From: Auriscalpium vulgare
Lineage: Eukaryota; Basidiomycota; Agaricomycetes; Russulales; Auriscalpiaceae
NCBI GenBank assembly: GCA_019915015.1
Contig: JAHBBC010000014.1
Coordinates: 62,001 to 126,000 of the forward strand
Direction of reading: 5' to 3'
DNA: 64,000 nt
The notes beneath the pieces were generated by a model. It saw only the letters and a program-made list of their open reading frames with translations. It searched no databases and was not told the origin of the DNA. Position numbers and translations under genes: made by a program. Positions 40,973 to 50,897 of the stretch are shown here, piece by piece; positions within the stretch are counted from its first letter, which is position 1; every line of letters begins with the position of its first letter.

Positions 40973-41629
40973 TGATACGCTATCACCCGGGACGGACCCT
41001 AGCGGGGCGTGCGTCGAGTGCCTCACAGGACAACAACCACCAACACTGCCTCCTATATGTCGCGATCCAGTCCGGGTGACTAGTCTTGCTGAGGGGGGAA
41101 GGTGTTCGTGTCGCTGTTGCGCTTCGTGCCCTCCCCGCGGTCGTGCGGGGCCACCTCCTACCGCCTAAACACCAAACTAAACACTCACCTGCCTGGGGAT
41201 GCCCTCTACGGGATCCTCCTCCGAGTGCTTCGCACCCGTGTGCGAAGCGTCCGCCTATGGGCCGTCGCACCCCCTCTTGCCTGTCCGCCTGCCTACCTGT
41301 TCCCACATCGGTGGGGTCCTTCCTTCCTAAGTCTGGTAGCGCCTCAGGCTACAGTTTCTGTGAGGTAAAGGGTGTGGGTGGCTTGCGCCGCCCACAGGTT
41401 GATTGGGTTGCTACGTCTCGCGCAGCTCCCTAAGTAGTGGCTCTACCTACGTCGCTAAGCCCCCCCGATCTAGCCCGTTCCGGTGATCCGTTCCGTCGCC
41501 AGTCCCGGTTGCTCCTGGGTCGCCGGACCACGTTCCCATCACCCCCGCTCCCGCGACCCTGCGCCTCGCATGCTGCTTCCCCGTCTCGCGACGTCTCGCT
41601 ACACGCTTGCCCGCGGCCTGAACCTATCA
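40973..41629 (-). repeat. Element C 5' LTR
   Basis: 657 bp, direct copy of 28080-28736 with two base differences. Followed by CCGC (41630-41633), the right copy of the target duplication. Confidence 0.95.
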
Positions 41630-44439
41630 CCGCCACATTCCAACGGCTTATGACAGTGATCTTCCGAGATCACATCGGCATTTGCGTGCACGTATATCTC
41701 GACGATATATTCATATTCTCAGACTCGATCGAGGATCATGAAGAGCACTTGCGCGCCGTGTTCCATATCCTAAGAAAAAACCACCTATTCCTCAGCAAGG
41801 AGAAATGTGATTTATATTCGAAGGACATGGAATGCCTTGGACATCGCATCAATGACCAAGGGCTGCACGCCGACATGGACAAGATGTCCAAGGTACGCAA
41901 CTGGCCCAGGCCAACGAACACCAATGAGGTGCTTCAATTCCTTGGGCTAGTGCAGTACCTAGCGCAATTCATGCCTGATGTGTCCGCATACACCTTGGTG
42001 CTATCGAGCATGACGAAGAATGGACGCGCTTTCCAGTGGAGAGCGATCCATACATCCTGCTTCGAGACCATCAAGGCAATTGCCTGCAAGGTGCCCATAT
42101 TGAAACCCATCGATCCTCGCACGGGAGAAATGATATGGGTCATATGTGACGCCTCCACTTGGGGAGTCGGCGCTATGTACGGGCAGGGCAAAGTCTGGGA
42201 GACGTGCCGTCCGGCAGGACTGATGTCTAAGCGGTTTACGGATGCTCAACGCAACTACCGTACGTTCGAGCACGAGACGATTGCGATCCTTGAGGCCCTC
42301 GCCAAATGGTCGGACAAGTTAATCGGTCGCCGATTTACTGTCGTCACCGATCATAAGGCGCTGGAATTCTTCCACCAGCAGAAAAACCTGTCGCCGCGAC
42401 AGTCTCGCTGGGCAGAATTCCTGGCCAAGTACGACATGCAAATCAAGTACATTGAAGGCAGAGTGAACAAAGTAGCGGACGCCATGTCGCGCTACTATGC
42501 CTCCGTCCCGCCGGACATGCCTGGTACCGAGCTAGTCACCATCGACGTCCAATTGGACCCCGACATGGATGATCTATCTCCTGAGCGTGTACTAGAGCTG
42601 CGTGCAATGACTATGCGAAACCGAGACTCGGAAAGGGATCGCGCGGCCAGGGAGTTGAGGCAGTACGCTGCCCCGATCACCAAACCGCCAGCGAAGCCCT
42701 CTAAGACTCGCGCACCGCCACCGCGTCGCGTCGACCAGACAGCGAGCACGCTACCGACGTCGCCAATCACAGTGGAAACGCCACGCGAATCGGCCACGTT
42801 GGTGAGCAGCGGCGCAGAAAAGTTGCCTGTAACACTTGCACCTGAGGTGCAGGTGAAGGACGCGCTCACGGATGGACCCTCGCTGCCGAGACAACTGGAG
42901 GCGTCTCCAGGCTGGGAATCCGTCATGCAGGAAGCATACCACACCGATCCGTTCTTCGCGAAGATAGTAAAGTCCCCCGGGGAATTCACTACGTTCACGA
43001 TGAAGGACGACAAGTGGTACTCCACGTCGCGGATGGGCCACGTAGTGCTATGCGTGCCCGACGCACTATTGCGACAACGTAAAATCCGTGAACTGATCAC
43101 GGATACCGCGCACCGCACCCTCGGCCACTTAGGAGCCCATAAGACTGCCGAGTATATCAGGCGCTGGTTCTGGTGGCCCCGCATGGGTATTGAGATCGAG
43201 CAGTTCTGCAAGTCCTGCGGGACTTGTCAGATGTCGAAGCCGGGTAATCAGGCGCCCGCTGGGCTGCTGCATACCCTCCCCATTCCTGCACAACCTTGGG
43301 AATCGATTGGAATGGACTTTACTGGCCCATTCCCCGAGCAGGACGGCTATGACTACCTATGGGTAGTCATCTGTTGCCTCACGTCGATGGTGCACCTAGT
43401 CCCTATGCGCACCACTACGACAGCCGCCCAGCTCGCCGACTTATATCTCAAGGAGATAGTGCGGCTGCATGGGGTCCCCGCGTCCATCGTGTCGGATCGA
43501 GATGTGAAGTTCACATCGGCGTTCTCAGGCTGGCGCGAACTGCACCGACTACTGGGTACCAAGCTACTGATGTCCACTGCATTCCATCCCCAGACGGATG
43601 GAGTGACAGAGCGGGCCATCCGTATGGTCGGCCAGATGCTCAGGAGCATGGTCGCGCCCGACCAACGCGACTGGCGGGAAAAATTGCCCTTGGTTGAGTT
43701 CGCGCTGAACTCGAGCGCGAGCGCCACCACTGGGTGCGCACCGTTCGAGCTCAACTACGGCTACATGCCCCGTATATTTGGGCCCACGATACCGCAGACC
43801 ACGTTCTCAGGTGTCCGGGACTTCGCTGCGAAGGCCCAGTCACACCTGGAACAGGCACACGACGCGATCATCGAGCGCAGGGTCTTGCAGACCGCGCAGG
43901 CAAATAAGCATCGACGTGTGGACGAAGAGGTGAAGGTTGGAGACTTGGTGTATCTCAGCACCAAGAACCTCAACCTCCCCAAAGGCCGGGCTCACAAACT
44001 GCTCCCGAAGTATGTGGGACCATACAAGGTCATAGCCGCGAACCCGGACAAGTCGGTGTACACGATCGAGCTGCCCACGGAGTTGCGTGTGCGTCGTATC
44101 CACCCGACGTTCCACGCATCATTGCTGCGACGACACCACCCGAGCGATGATCGGCTGTTCCCAAACCGAGAATCGAGGCGATTCTACGACTTCGGACAGC
44201 CCGACGACGACGAGTGGTTCGTAGACGAGATCACCAGCCATCGATGGGTCGGTGATAGGCTCGAGCTCCAAGTCAAGTGGTCTCTTGGAGAGCACACTTG
44301 GGAGGCACTCGCAACCTGCGACGAGCTGGAGGCACTAGATGAGTACCTCCGGCTACGCGGGGTCAGCGACCCTGGGTCGCTGCCACGCAGGCAGAGTGGC
44401 GGGAAGCAAAGAGGTGATCCTCGGGATCGCCAGGAATAG
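41630..44439 (+). CDS. pol: Element B Pol, rest of RT, RNase H, integrase, chromodomain-like end
   Basis: Resumes the RT broken at 28079: TFQRLMTVIFRDHIG, then VYLDDIFIFSDS (YLDD). RNase H: MIWVICDASTWGVGAMYGQG, HETIAILEAL, TVVTDHKALEFF, NKVADAMSRY. A roughly 150-aa disordered spacer follows. Integrase: HRTLGHLGAHKTAEYIRR...CGTCQMSK, ESIGMDFTGPFP, SIVSDRDVKFTSAFSGW, AFHPQTDGVTERAI. GPY/F region: LPKYVGPYKVIA. The C-terminal chromodomain-like module is EITSHRWVGDRLELQVKWS and HTWEALATCDELEAL. Stop at 44437-44439. An apparent start at 41437 lies inside the element C LTR and is not real. Confidence 0.92.
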
Positions 44440-44583
44440 GATAGAGTAGCAAGGTACCATCAGGGATCATAGATCGCGATCCCGATGGACTGCCATATCA
44501 GATGAGATAAGCAGGGCGAGAAAAGCTTAAAGACGCCTACGGGCGCTTTCGACTTCTCCGTCCCTCGCCCATCTCAATCCAAT

Positions 44584-47190
44584 ATGACACGCACACCGCG
44601 CCGCAACAGCGATCCCCCCGCCTACCACCACCACACTCCTTCCCCCCCTCTGCCTCTGGATCGCGGGCCGTCACCTATGGTGACAGACCCGCCGCCCACC
44701 GCCGCCGCGACGCAGCCCGCCGCAGCAACGGAGGGCCAACCCCCTGCCACTCCATCCGCGAGAGGCTTCTTTTCTGGTGCCAGCTGGGCATACGACCCGG
44801 TTACGCGTATGGTGCGTCACCGTCCTTGCGACTGTGATACACTGTACGGCCAGCACTACGACGCCGCATTCGCGGCCGACCAGGAGGACCTGATGCGCGC
44901 CTTAGACGCGGCCAGGGCATATGAGGAGGTTCGGCTGCGCGAGGCCGAGCTCGCTATCGAGCGCTGGCAGACCGAGTCTGACCGACTTCGTCGCGAGCGC
45001 AACGAGTCGCGCAACGAGGCTCGGGAGCTCCGCCGTCAACTCGACGAGCGCCCCGCCGCGCCGCAAGAACCCCGTCCCCCGGTAGCGCCCGCCGCCCGTA
45101 CATCCCCCGCGTCGCATCCGACGCCGGCAATAGTACCGGTCAGCGTGCCGCCTCCCGCACCACCCGTCGCACAGTCGCAGCCGACTACCGCTCCGTCAAC
45201 GAGTGCGCCTGTCGGACAGAAGCGTGCTCGCAGCGTGCACGCGTACGACGACGACGACTACTCGGATGACGAGGACGAGGAAGACATCCGCGAGCGCGAG
45301 AAGAAGGCTGCGGACAGGGAGTACACCCTGAAGCTCCGCAAGGAGAAGAAGGCCCGCGAGCGCGAGAAGAAGACCAATACGCGCGCGCCGCCCTCCTCGT
45401 CTCCGTCCTCTTCCTCGCAGCCCGCCTCGACGACGGGAAGCTGGGGACAACCTGGACCGTCCCAATGGACCCGGTCTGCTGTGTCCCAGCCCACCACGCC
45501 GTCGAACAATTGGGGACCGGGAACCGTGGCAACCCAACCCGCCGCGACGTCGGAGAGCTGGGGACCGCCCCAGGCATGGGGTAGCTCCTGGTCCGCTGCG
45601 GGAGCGGGTGTAGGGCTGACACTCCCAGTACCGCCAGCCGAGCGCCCATACGACCCGTTCACGGGTATACTGGTCTCGCAAGGACAGGAGCAAGCCCGCG
45701 CACAGGTCGACAAGCAGTTCAACCGCGGCATCGCAGACGATGACGCGGCGGAGACGATACGCGACTGGCTGCGCGTCATCAACGATGCCAACCCCGCCAA
45801 CCGCACGCCGCTCGCGCGGTACGTGCTGCAGCAGTACTCGCAACGCCACTACTTCCTCCGCCCGCCGCGCACGTTCACCGCCACGCAACACAACTTGGCG
45901 CGGTTCGGACCCCAACCCGCGCCAAGGGGGAGGGGTGCACCAAACAGGCCTACCGTTGTCCCGAGGACAACACACGCAGGCCCACCGACGAGAGGCACGG
46001 CCATGGGATGGTCGAGCGCGAACACCACGGTCCCGAGGACCGCGAGCACGAACGCGCCACCCAGCAACAATGCACAGTGGCCAGCCAGAACGATGGCCCC
46101 GAACGCTACAGTCCCGGGGACTGGACGCACGGGACAACCACTAGCACGCGGAGGCGCAGCGACCGGCACGGGACAGCGTAGTGGCGCCCCCGCACCGACG
46201 ACTCAACTCGACGCAGACGTCGAGATGAGCGAGAAGAAGAAGAAGCGCAAGAAGAAAAAGGCGCGCCGCGCTGACAACGCGGAAGAATCCGTCCCATTGG
46301 ACGGATTCGCTAGCGTGCACGATCTGGTCCCCGACGACCTGAGCGCCTCCATATACCCGCCGCCGATTCCACAACGTGTCGGTCCGCCTCAACTTGAGGA
46401 ACCCGCCGCGCGATGGATGGTGTTCTGGAGGGCCCACCCCACTCAGACTCCTTCTGGAGTCGAACCACACGAGCAGCCCGCACTGTTTTACGTGCAGGCG
46501 TACCTGGACTTCAGGCGGCTTGCTCCCTTAGGGAACTCGGAGGACCAGCGCGTCGCACGGCTGCGATTCATGCACGCCGCAACGCAGATGCTGTCGATCC
46601 CGCACCTCACCGAGCACCTCATCCATGACCTGGGGTCTACGGTTGAATTCTCGGGACCTGGCGGCACTGGGGTCGCCTTCACGGGCGATACCCACAACCT
46701 GACGTTCGAGGACATCGCGGCCCACATTGCCAACGCTGGATACTCTGTCCAGCAGATCCGCGCAATGGAGCGCTTCGCTCGTGCGAAGCGCAACCGTGCC
46801 AGCGAGCGCGATCCGTCGGATGAGTCCGAGTGGGCCGACTATCCCACCGTAGGTGAGATGGTCGCCCGCCACGGCACGCTATACCGATTCCCGTCCCCTG
46901 CTCGGGCGACTCCATCCAGTCAGGTGAATCTGGACATTGCACCTCTGCCGGCGGGAGGTACTGCGCCGGTGGACGTCGCCACCACCCCATCCTCCGCCGT
47001 CCCATCCACGAACAACCCCGCTCCCATGGACGTCGTCAACGACATACCAGAGGGTGCGGAATCGGCCCCCGCCAGTGTTGAACACACTGCGGGGATGATG
47101 CCAGCGTCCACCAGCAATGTAGACGACATTGCGGTTGATGCTGTGCAGCCCGATTCCCCCTCACCCATGGGCGAACCCAAGGGGGAGTGA
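44584..47190 (+). CDS. Element B extra ORF downstream of pol, unknown function
   Basis: 868 aa, sense strand, between pol and the polypurine tract. ATG at 44584. N-terminal Pro-rich region, then YDPVTRMVRHRPCDCDTLYG and a charged coiled coil (RLREAELAIERWQTESDRLR, about 115-160). Next an acidic run (DDDDYSDDEDEEDIRE) followed by a Lys/Arg-rich coiled coil, Ser/Pro/Trp repeats, and a basic patch KKKKRKKKKARR that could be a nuclear signal. A folded-looking C-terminal domain follows (MVFWRAHPTQTPSGVEPHEQ, ALFYVQAYLDFRRLAP, RLRFMHAATQMLSIPHLTEH). No signal peptide or membrane helix, so not an envelope-type protein. Family not recognised. Confidence 0.7.
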   Translation: MTRTPRRNSDPPAYHHHTPSPPLPLDRGPSPMVTDPPPTAAATQPAAATEGQPPATPSARGFFSGASWAYDPVTRMVRHRPCDCDTLYGQHYDAAFAADQEDLMRALDAARAYEEVRLREAELAIERWQTESDRLRRERNESRNEARELRRQLDERPAAPQEPRPPVAPAARTSPASHPTPAIVPVSVPPPAPPVAQSQPTTAPSTSAPVGQKRARSVHAYDDDDYSDDEDEEDIREREKKAADREYTLKLRKEKKAREREKKTNTRAPPSSSPSSSSQPASTTGSWGQPGPSQWTRSAVSQPTTPSNNWGPGTVATQPAATSESWGPPQAWGSSWSAAGAGVGLTLPVPPAERPYDPFTGILVSQGQEQARAQVDKQFNRGIADDDAAETIRDWLRVINDANPANRTPLARYVLQQYSQRHYFLRPPRTFTATQHNLARFGPQPAPRGRGAPNRPTVVPRTTHAGPPTRGTAMGWSSANTTVPRTASTNAPPSNNAQWPARTMAPNATVPGTGRTGQPLARGGAATGTGQRSGAPAPTTQLDADVEMSEKKKKRKKKKARRADNAEESVPLDGFASVHDLVPDDLSASIYPPPIPQRVGPPQLEEPAARWMVFWRAHPTQTPSGVEPHEQPALFYVQAYLDFRRLAPLGNSEDQRVARLRFMHAATQMLSIPHLTEHLIHDLGSTVEFSGPGGTGVAFTGDTHNLTFEDIAAHIANAGYSVQQIRAMERFARAKRNRASERDPSDESEWADYPTVGEMVARHGTLYRFPSPARATPSSQVNLDIAPLPAGGTAPVDVATTPSSAVPSTNNPAPMDVVNDIPEGAESAPASVEHTAGMMPASTSNVDDIAVDAVQPDSPSPMGEPKGE

Positions 47191-47287
47191 GTGTGGGATC
47201 GGGACAGGGGGAGGGACACGGCGGTCGTCTACAAAAAATATCATCACCACGCAGTGTCGGGATCATCACCAGCTGGAGGATCGCCAT

Positions 47288-47305
47288 CGATCCCCAGGGG
47301 GAGGG
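47288..47305 (+). promoter_or_regulatory. Element B polypurine tract
   Basis: ATCGATCCCCAGGGGGAGGG ends directly at the 3' LTR (47306). The last ten bases are all purines. Confidence 0.6.
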
Positions 47306-47604
47306 TGTAGTGTACTCGGACCGGTCGTCCTACTTGGACGACCAGCATGTGCGGAACCGCGGGTTCCAGACAACGCTCGGAGCTGGGCTGAGGTGAAGGG
47401 GCTGTTCCTGGGGAACAGCCTCGGATCATTGATGGGATGGGATTACATAAGGGTAGCATATATATATCCGTCCTCTCCTTGGGAGAGGACATCTTTTGTA
47501 CTTTCACTACTCGCGCCCCATCGAATCATACTCAGCCCACGTCGATATACGTGGGTACGATTCTACAGGCGTGATCACCTAAGTACAAGGGCATCGACGT
47601 TACA
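47306..47604 (+). repeat. Element B 3' LTR
   Basis: 299 bp, read as identical to 21492-21790; followed by AGACG, the right target duplication. Confidence 0.95.
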
Positions 47605-47738
47605 AGACGCCTGGAAATAGAAGGTGAGTTCGAGAAGTTGATGAGGGAGTTTACCGAGGCTTCGAGAAGCGAGAGATAAGGGTTTATCGAGCGAGTAAGG
47701 TCGAGAGGGAGGGATTCGAGTTGATGGTCGAGTCAAAC
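47605..47738 (-). other. Element A leader with self-complementary primer-binding site
   Basis: 134 bp of element A between insert B and its 5' LTR. On the minus strand, two bases after the LTR, TTGACTCGAC (47736-47727) is perfectly complementary to GTCGAGTCAA inside the same LTR (47810-47801). This is the arrangement of self-priming Tf1/sushi elements. The site does not begin with TGG as tRNA-primed sites do. Confidence 0.55.
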
Positions 47739-47995
47739 TGTAACGGGGCGAGTGTTTCGAGCGAAGGGGACGCGAGAATGAACAGAGGAAGTCACTGGCG
47801 TTGACTCGACGAGGGAAAGGTACAGGAGCGGCGAGCGACGGAGTAATACGGGCGCACGGACCAACGGAGGCAAATGTACATAGCTAAGTCGGGATGAGCA
47901 CGTGTACCGTAATGATGCGAGTCTGTCGTACGAAACCAGAGTCCGTGAGCTAAGTAGAGTGTCCGTTTGTATCTAGAATGGCCGTGCCCATCACA
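47739..47995 (-). repeat. Element A 5' LTR
   Basis: 257 bp, one difference from 15829-16085. Followed by CCACA (47996-48000). Confidence 0.95.
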
Positions 47996-48000
47996 CCACA

Positions 48001-48629
48001 GTGATGTGCAAGTCAACATAACAGCCCTTGCAGGCTGCAGCGCATGTACAAACTGAATAGCAGCAGATCTGCAATGTGGGGCACGCTGGATGATTGTTTA
48101 CTGGCAAATAAGGCCAAGTCACGGTGATCGATGATCACTGGTATGAATACAGGTACATACACATCCCCCACCTCCGCTTGCCACTCCCTACATGCATGTC
48201 ATGGGGCAGCTCTGCAGCCCGACCATCAAGATGGTATCTGCCACCAGGCAGCTTCTGTTCTGCTGCGATAGGCCAAGTGAGACACCCGGTTTCCCAAGTG
48301 ACAGTTCCTCGTGGGAGCCTTACATTGCCCTGAGAGAATGAGGATCTTGCGCGCGATTAAGTCATCGCCATCCCCGGTCGCCAGGCAACGGGTTGCATCT
48401 TGCGGGACGGGAGGCCGTTCGGGTAGGACGGAGTGCACCAAGATATTTGAGCACGCAAACAGGACATAAGATAATGCGATCCAAGAAAGACAAGACATGG
48501 TTGAACGGGACATCCGGTACAGAGCAAACGAGAGACGCGGACAATGGGTAGTCGACAAACAAAACAGGAAGGATATGAGGATGTGACAGGAAACACAGAT
48601 GGGATGGCGGAGATGATGACGGTACGGGC
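48001..48629. other. Intergenic, 3' flank of the RAS gene
   Basis: About 630 bp without a recognisable coding region. Probably includes the RAS 3' UTR. Confidence 0.4.
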
Positions 48630-49694
48630 TCAGACAACAACGCAGCCCCCGCAGCAGCCGCCCGAGTTCTGGTCGAGCCCGTCGGGATGGCTGTACACGC
48701 CAGGCGCACCGGGCCCGCTCGGCTGCACGGGGCGGCCGGTCTGCTGCTCCTGCAGCCGACGAAAAAAGCGTGAGCGGCGAGCTCGCGGGTTGAGCCAGCA
48801 GGGCGGCGCACCTTGTTGTACTTGCGGATCTCGCGGACGAGGTTCGAGAAGGCCTCGTCGACGTTGATGCGCTGCTTCGCGGACGTCTCGATGAAGCGGC
48901 AGCCAAAGTGCTTTGCGAGGTCGCGGCCCTCTGTGCGGCGGGCGGCACGGCACGGCAGGGCAAGGCACGCGCGGGGGCGACGCAGATGCAGATAGGGACG
49001 CACACGAGGCAGGCAAATAGGCGGGGCTGTCAGCGTGGCGCGCTGGATAAGGCAGGAGCAGGACACGCACCATTCATGCCGACCTGGCGTTCGTACTCGA
49101 GGTCGCACTTGTTCGCCACCACAATCACAGGGAAGGAGTCCTTGTCCTTGACGCGCAGGATCTGCTGGTGGAACGTGCTGATTTCCTCGAACGAGTTGCG
49201 CGAAGTAATGGAGTAGACGAGGAGGAAGCCCTCGCCTGTGCGCATGTACTGCTCGCGCATGGCCCTGCACGCGATTACGTCGACTTGACATTAACAAAAG
49301 ACAAGGCGTGGGAGGACGATGCGCACCCGTATTCCTCCTGGCCAGCCGTGTCGAGGACGTCGAGAAGGGCAACCTCATCGTCGATAACACACTGCTTGCG
49401 GTATGAGTCTAGGGGGGTGTTAGATGGCGGACAGGCAGGGGATTGATTGATGGGGGCGCACCTTCGATGGTCGGGTCGTACTCGTCCACGAAATGGCTTT
49501 GAATGAACTGAATCGTCAAAGCAGACTTGCCGACGCCTAGGTGATGGTGCAGAGTGAGCAGAGGAAGAGCGTGTGGGGAAGAAGAGACGGACCACCACCG
49601 CCGACGACCACCAGCTTGTACTCGCGCAAGAACTGAGCCTGTGGACTGGTGAGCGAGACGCGGGCAGCACGGGGGGTGGACGCACCCTAGACAT
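48630..49694 (-). CDS. RAS1: Ras GTPase (RAS1-like)
   Basis: Small GTPase that switches cAMP/MAPK signalling in fungal growth and mating. First exon is only MSR plus one boundary (ATG at 49694). The join reads [20 protein letters not shown] (G1, P-loop), then [20 protein letters not shown] (switch I), [28 protein letters not shown] (G3), [36 protein letters not shown] (NKCD, G4), and [16 protein letters not shown] (SAK, G5). The last exon gives a short hypervariable tail ending CCGGCVVV: CaaX box CVVV with neighbouring Cys for palmitoylation, so the protein is plasma-membrane anchored. About six introns. No activating change at the P-loop glycines or the switch II Gln. Confidence 0.95.
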
Positions 49695-50897
49695 ATGTGC
49701 AGAGAGCGGGGGATGGGAGAGGGAATAGGATGGGCGGGGTGCGGGGGACTAAAAGCGCGGTGGTGGTCCAAGGAAGCAGCGCGCTGATGAATTCGGCACA
49801 TGCCGCAGGCACATCTCCCGGCCCGCCACAGCTTTGATATTTCCTTCCGTCTCACCGCTGCGTCCGCGAGTCATATCCTAGTGTCATATCCGAGTCTCGG
49901 ACACTTTCGACGCTTTCGTCTCTTTGGGTTCAATACTCCGTGCCTCGTTCCGTAAACAGGGCAAGGCTGTATGATGAAATCAAGTACTACGAGATCTCTC
50001 GCGCTTTCCAAAGGGCCTATCCTCCGAATAGCTTGTGCTTTACGAGTCGTCGAACTCGCACTCGTCGGTGGGAATCAAGACCCGGCTGCAACCTGTTCCA
50101 TGATGATACACTATACCGTTCTCCTGATGCTGATATGCGCAAGACCCGTACGCGCCCATGTCCCGCCCACGTCTTGAATGACGATCATTGCTTGTAATTG
50201 CCTCGAGGCCACACCAGGGCAGCCTTCCCGGTATAGCAGCACGGGCGCATTGGCCATTACAAGAGGCGTTCTGACGTCGAAGCTATGCCGCTTCGCAACG
50301 TGGCGCTAATCCACAGGCTGTGCTCTTGGTGAGTCGCCCGGACGACACCCTCGGATAGTTTCCGTTGCTGACATTGCGCGGAAGACATTTGTGCCGCCGG
50401 AAAACCCTCAGAATAGTCCAATGCAGACCACTGAGTACGCGGGGGCGGCGGCGGCGTGCTTATTCCCTGTACTTGGGGCGCGTTGGATAAGGCATTTTTG
50501 ACGTCGAACCCCCAAACCTTCGCTACCTCTCGAGAGCGTGCAAGTTTCATACTGCTTCAGCTTGCGCACCGCGCCTCGAGGTCCGAGGTCAAAGACATTC
50601 GTGGGGCGTGGGGTACAGGGCAGCGCATGCGCTATCCAGTATTGACATGTGTCACGAATGCGTACATGCAAAGCATAATAATGATACGGGAAGTCTAGCA
50701 AAAGAGTGTGTAAGAAAATGCGAAACGGATGGCGTAGCACCGAGGATCATCAACGGCAGTAAATGTACAGCGATATCGTCAGTGTCGTCAAGTATTTCTA
50801 CAACAAATGCCATGCATGATACAAACGGACACCCCCCCAAGTGTCCCCCAAAGTCCAACAGTAACGCAATCACAACCTCAAGCCGGAAACCATCCAC
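49695..50897. other. Intergenic, 1.2 kb
   Basis: Between the RAS start and the receptor stop. Short ORFs only, none with family features. No tRNA-like fold noticed. Confidence 0.4.

Larger units (their letters stand above)
28080..41629 (-). mobile_element. Element C: 13.55-kb Gypsy-type LTR retrotransposon with an antisense gene cassette
   Basis: Two 657-bp LTRs (28080-28736, 40973-41629) differ at two sites (28121/41014 and 28165/41058) and are flanked by CCGC (28076-28079, 41630-41633). Gag and pol are on the minus strand, so the 5' LTR is at the right. In sense order: 5' LTR, PBS (40953-40969), gag-protease (40882-37862), pol (37871-34086), a polypurine tract (34029-34044), about 5.2 kb carrying three genes on the opposite strand, a second polypurine tract at 28740-28755, 3' LTR. 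All parts look intact. About 25 NCGCGN-N4-NCGCGN motifs are spread along it. Confidence 0.93.
21492..47604 (+). mobile_element. Element B: large Ty3/Gypsy LTR retrotransposon inserted in A and itself split by C
   Basis: Two 299-bp LTRs (21492-21790, 47306-47604) that I read as identical, flanked by the duplication AGACG (21487-21491 and 47605-47609). Without C the element is about 12.6 kb. Order on the plus strand: gag (split by a 1.28-kb insert), zinc knuckle-protease ORF, in-frame TGA, pol (split by C), extra 868-aa ORF, polypurine tract, LTR. Interruption of the reverse transcriptase by C makes this copy non-autonomous, though its LTRs have not diverged. Confidence 0.93.
15829..47995 (-). 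mobile_element. Element A: Ty3/Gypsy chromodomain LTR retrotransposon, split by element B
   Basis: Two 257-bp LTRs (15829-16085 and 47739-47995) differ at one base and are flanked by the 5-bp duplication CCACA (15824-15828 and 47996-48000). Gag and pol are on the minus strand, so the 5' LTR is the right one. Without insert B the element is about 6.05 kb. Element B sits at 21492-47604, between the primer-binding site and the gag start. Gag and pol are both open; the leader is disrupted. The one-base LTR divergence means A itself is young, although it is the outermost and oldest layer of the nest. Confidence 0.93.

Noticed and set aside
40623..41168. 181-aa plus-strand ORF
   Set aside because: Antisense to gag and running into the LTR; the same LTR part gives an identical tail at 28083-28275.
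41437..41629. Apparent N-terminus of the 1,000-aa ORF starting at 41437
   Set aside because: These 64 codons lie in the element C LTR; the true upstream part of this RT is at 27412-28079.
44584..47190. Envelope-like gene in element B
   Set aside because: No signal peptide, no transmembrane helix, no cysteine-rich ectodomain; strongly charged and basic.
50200..50740. Small ORFs in the gap between RAS and the receptor gene
   Set aside because: No splice-joined blocks, no family motifs, low-complexity composition.
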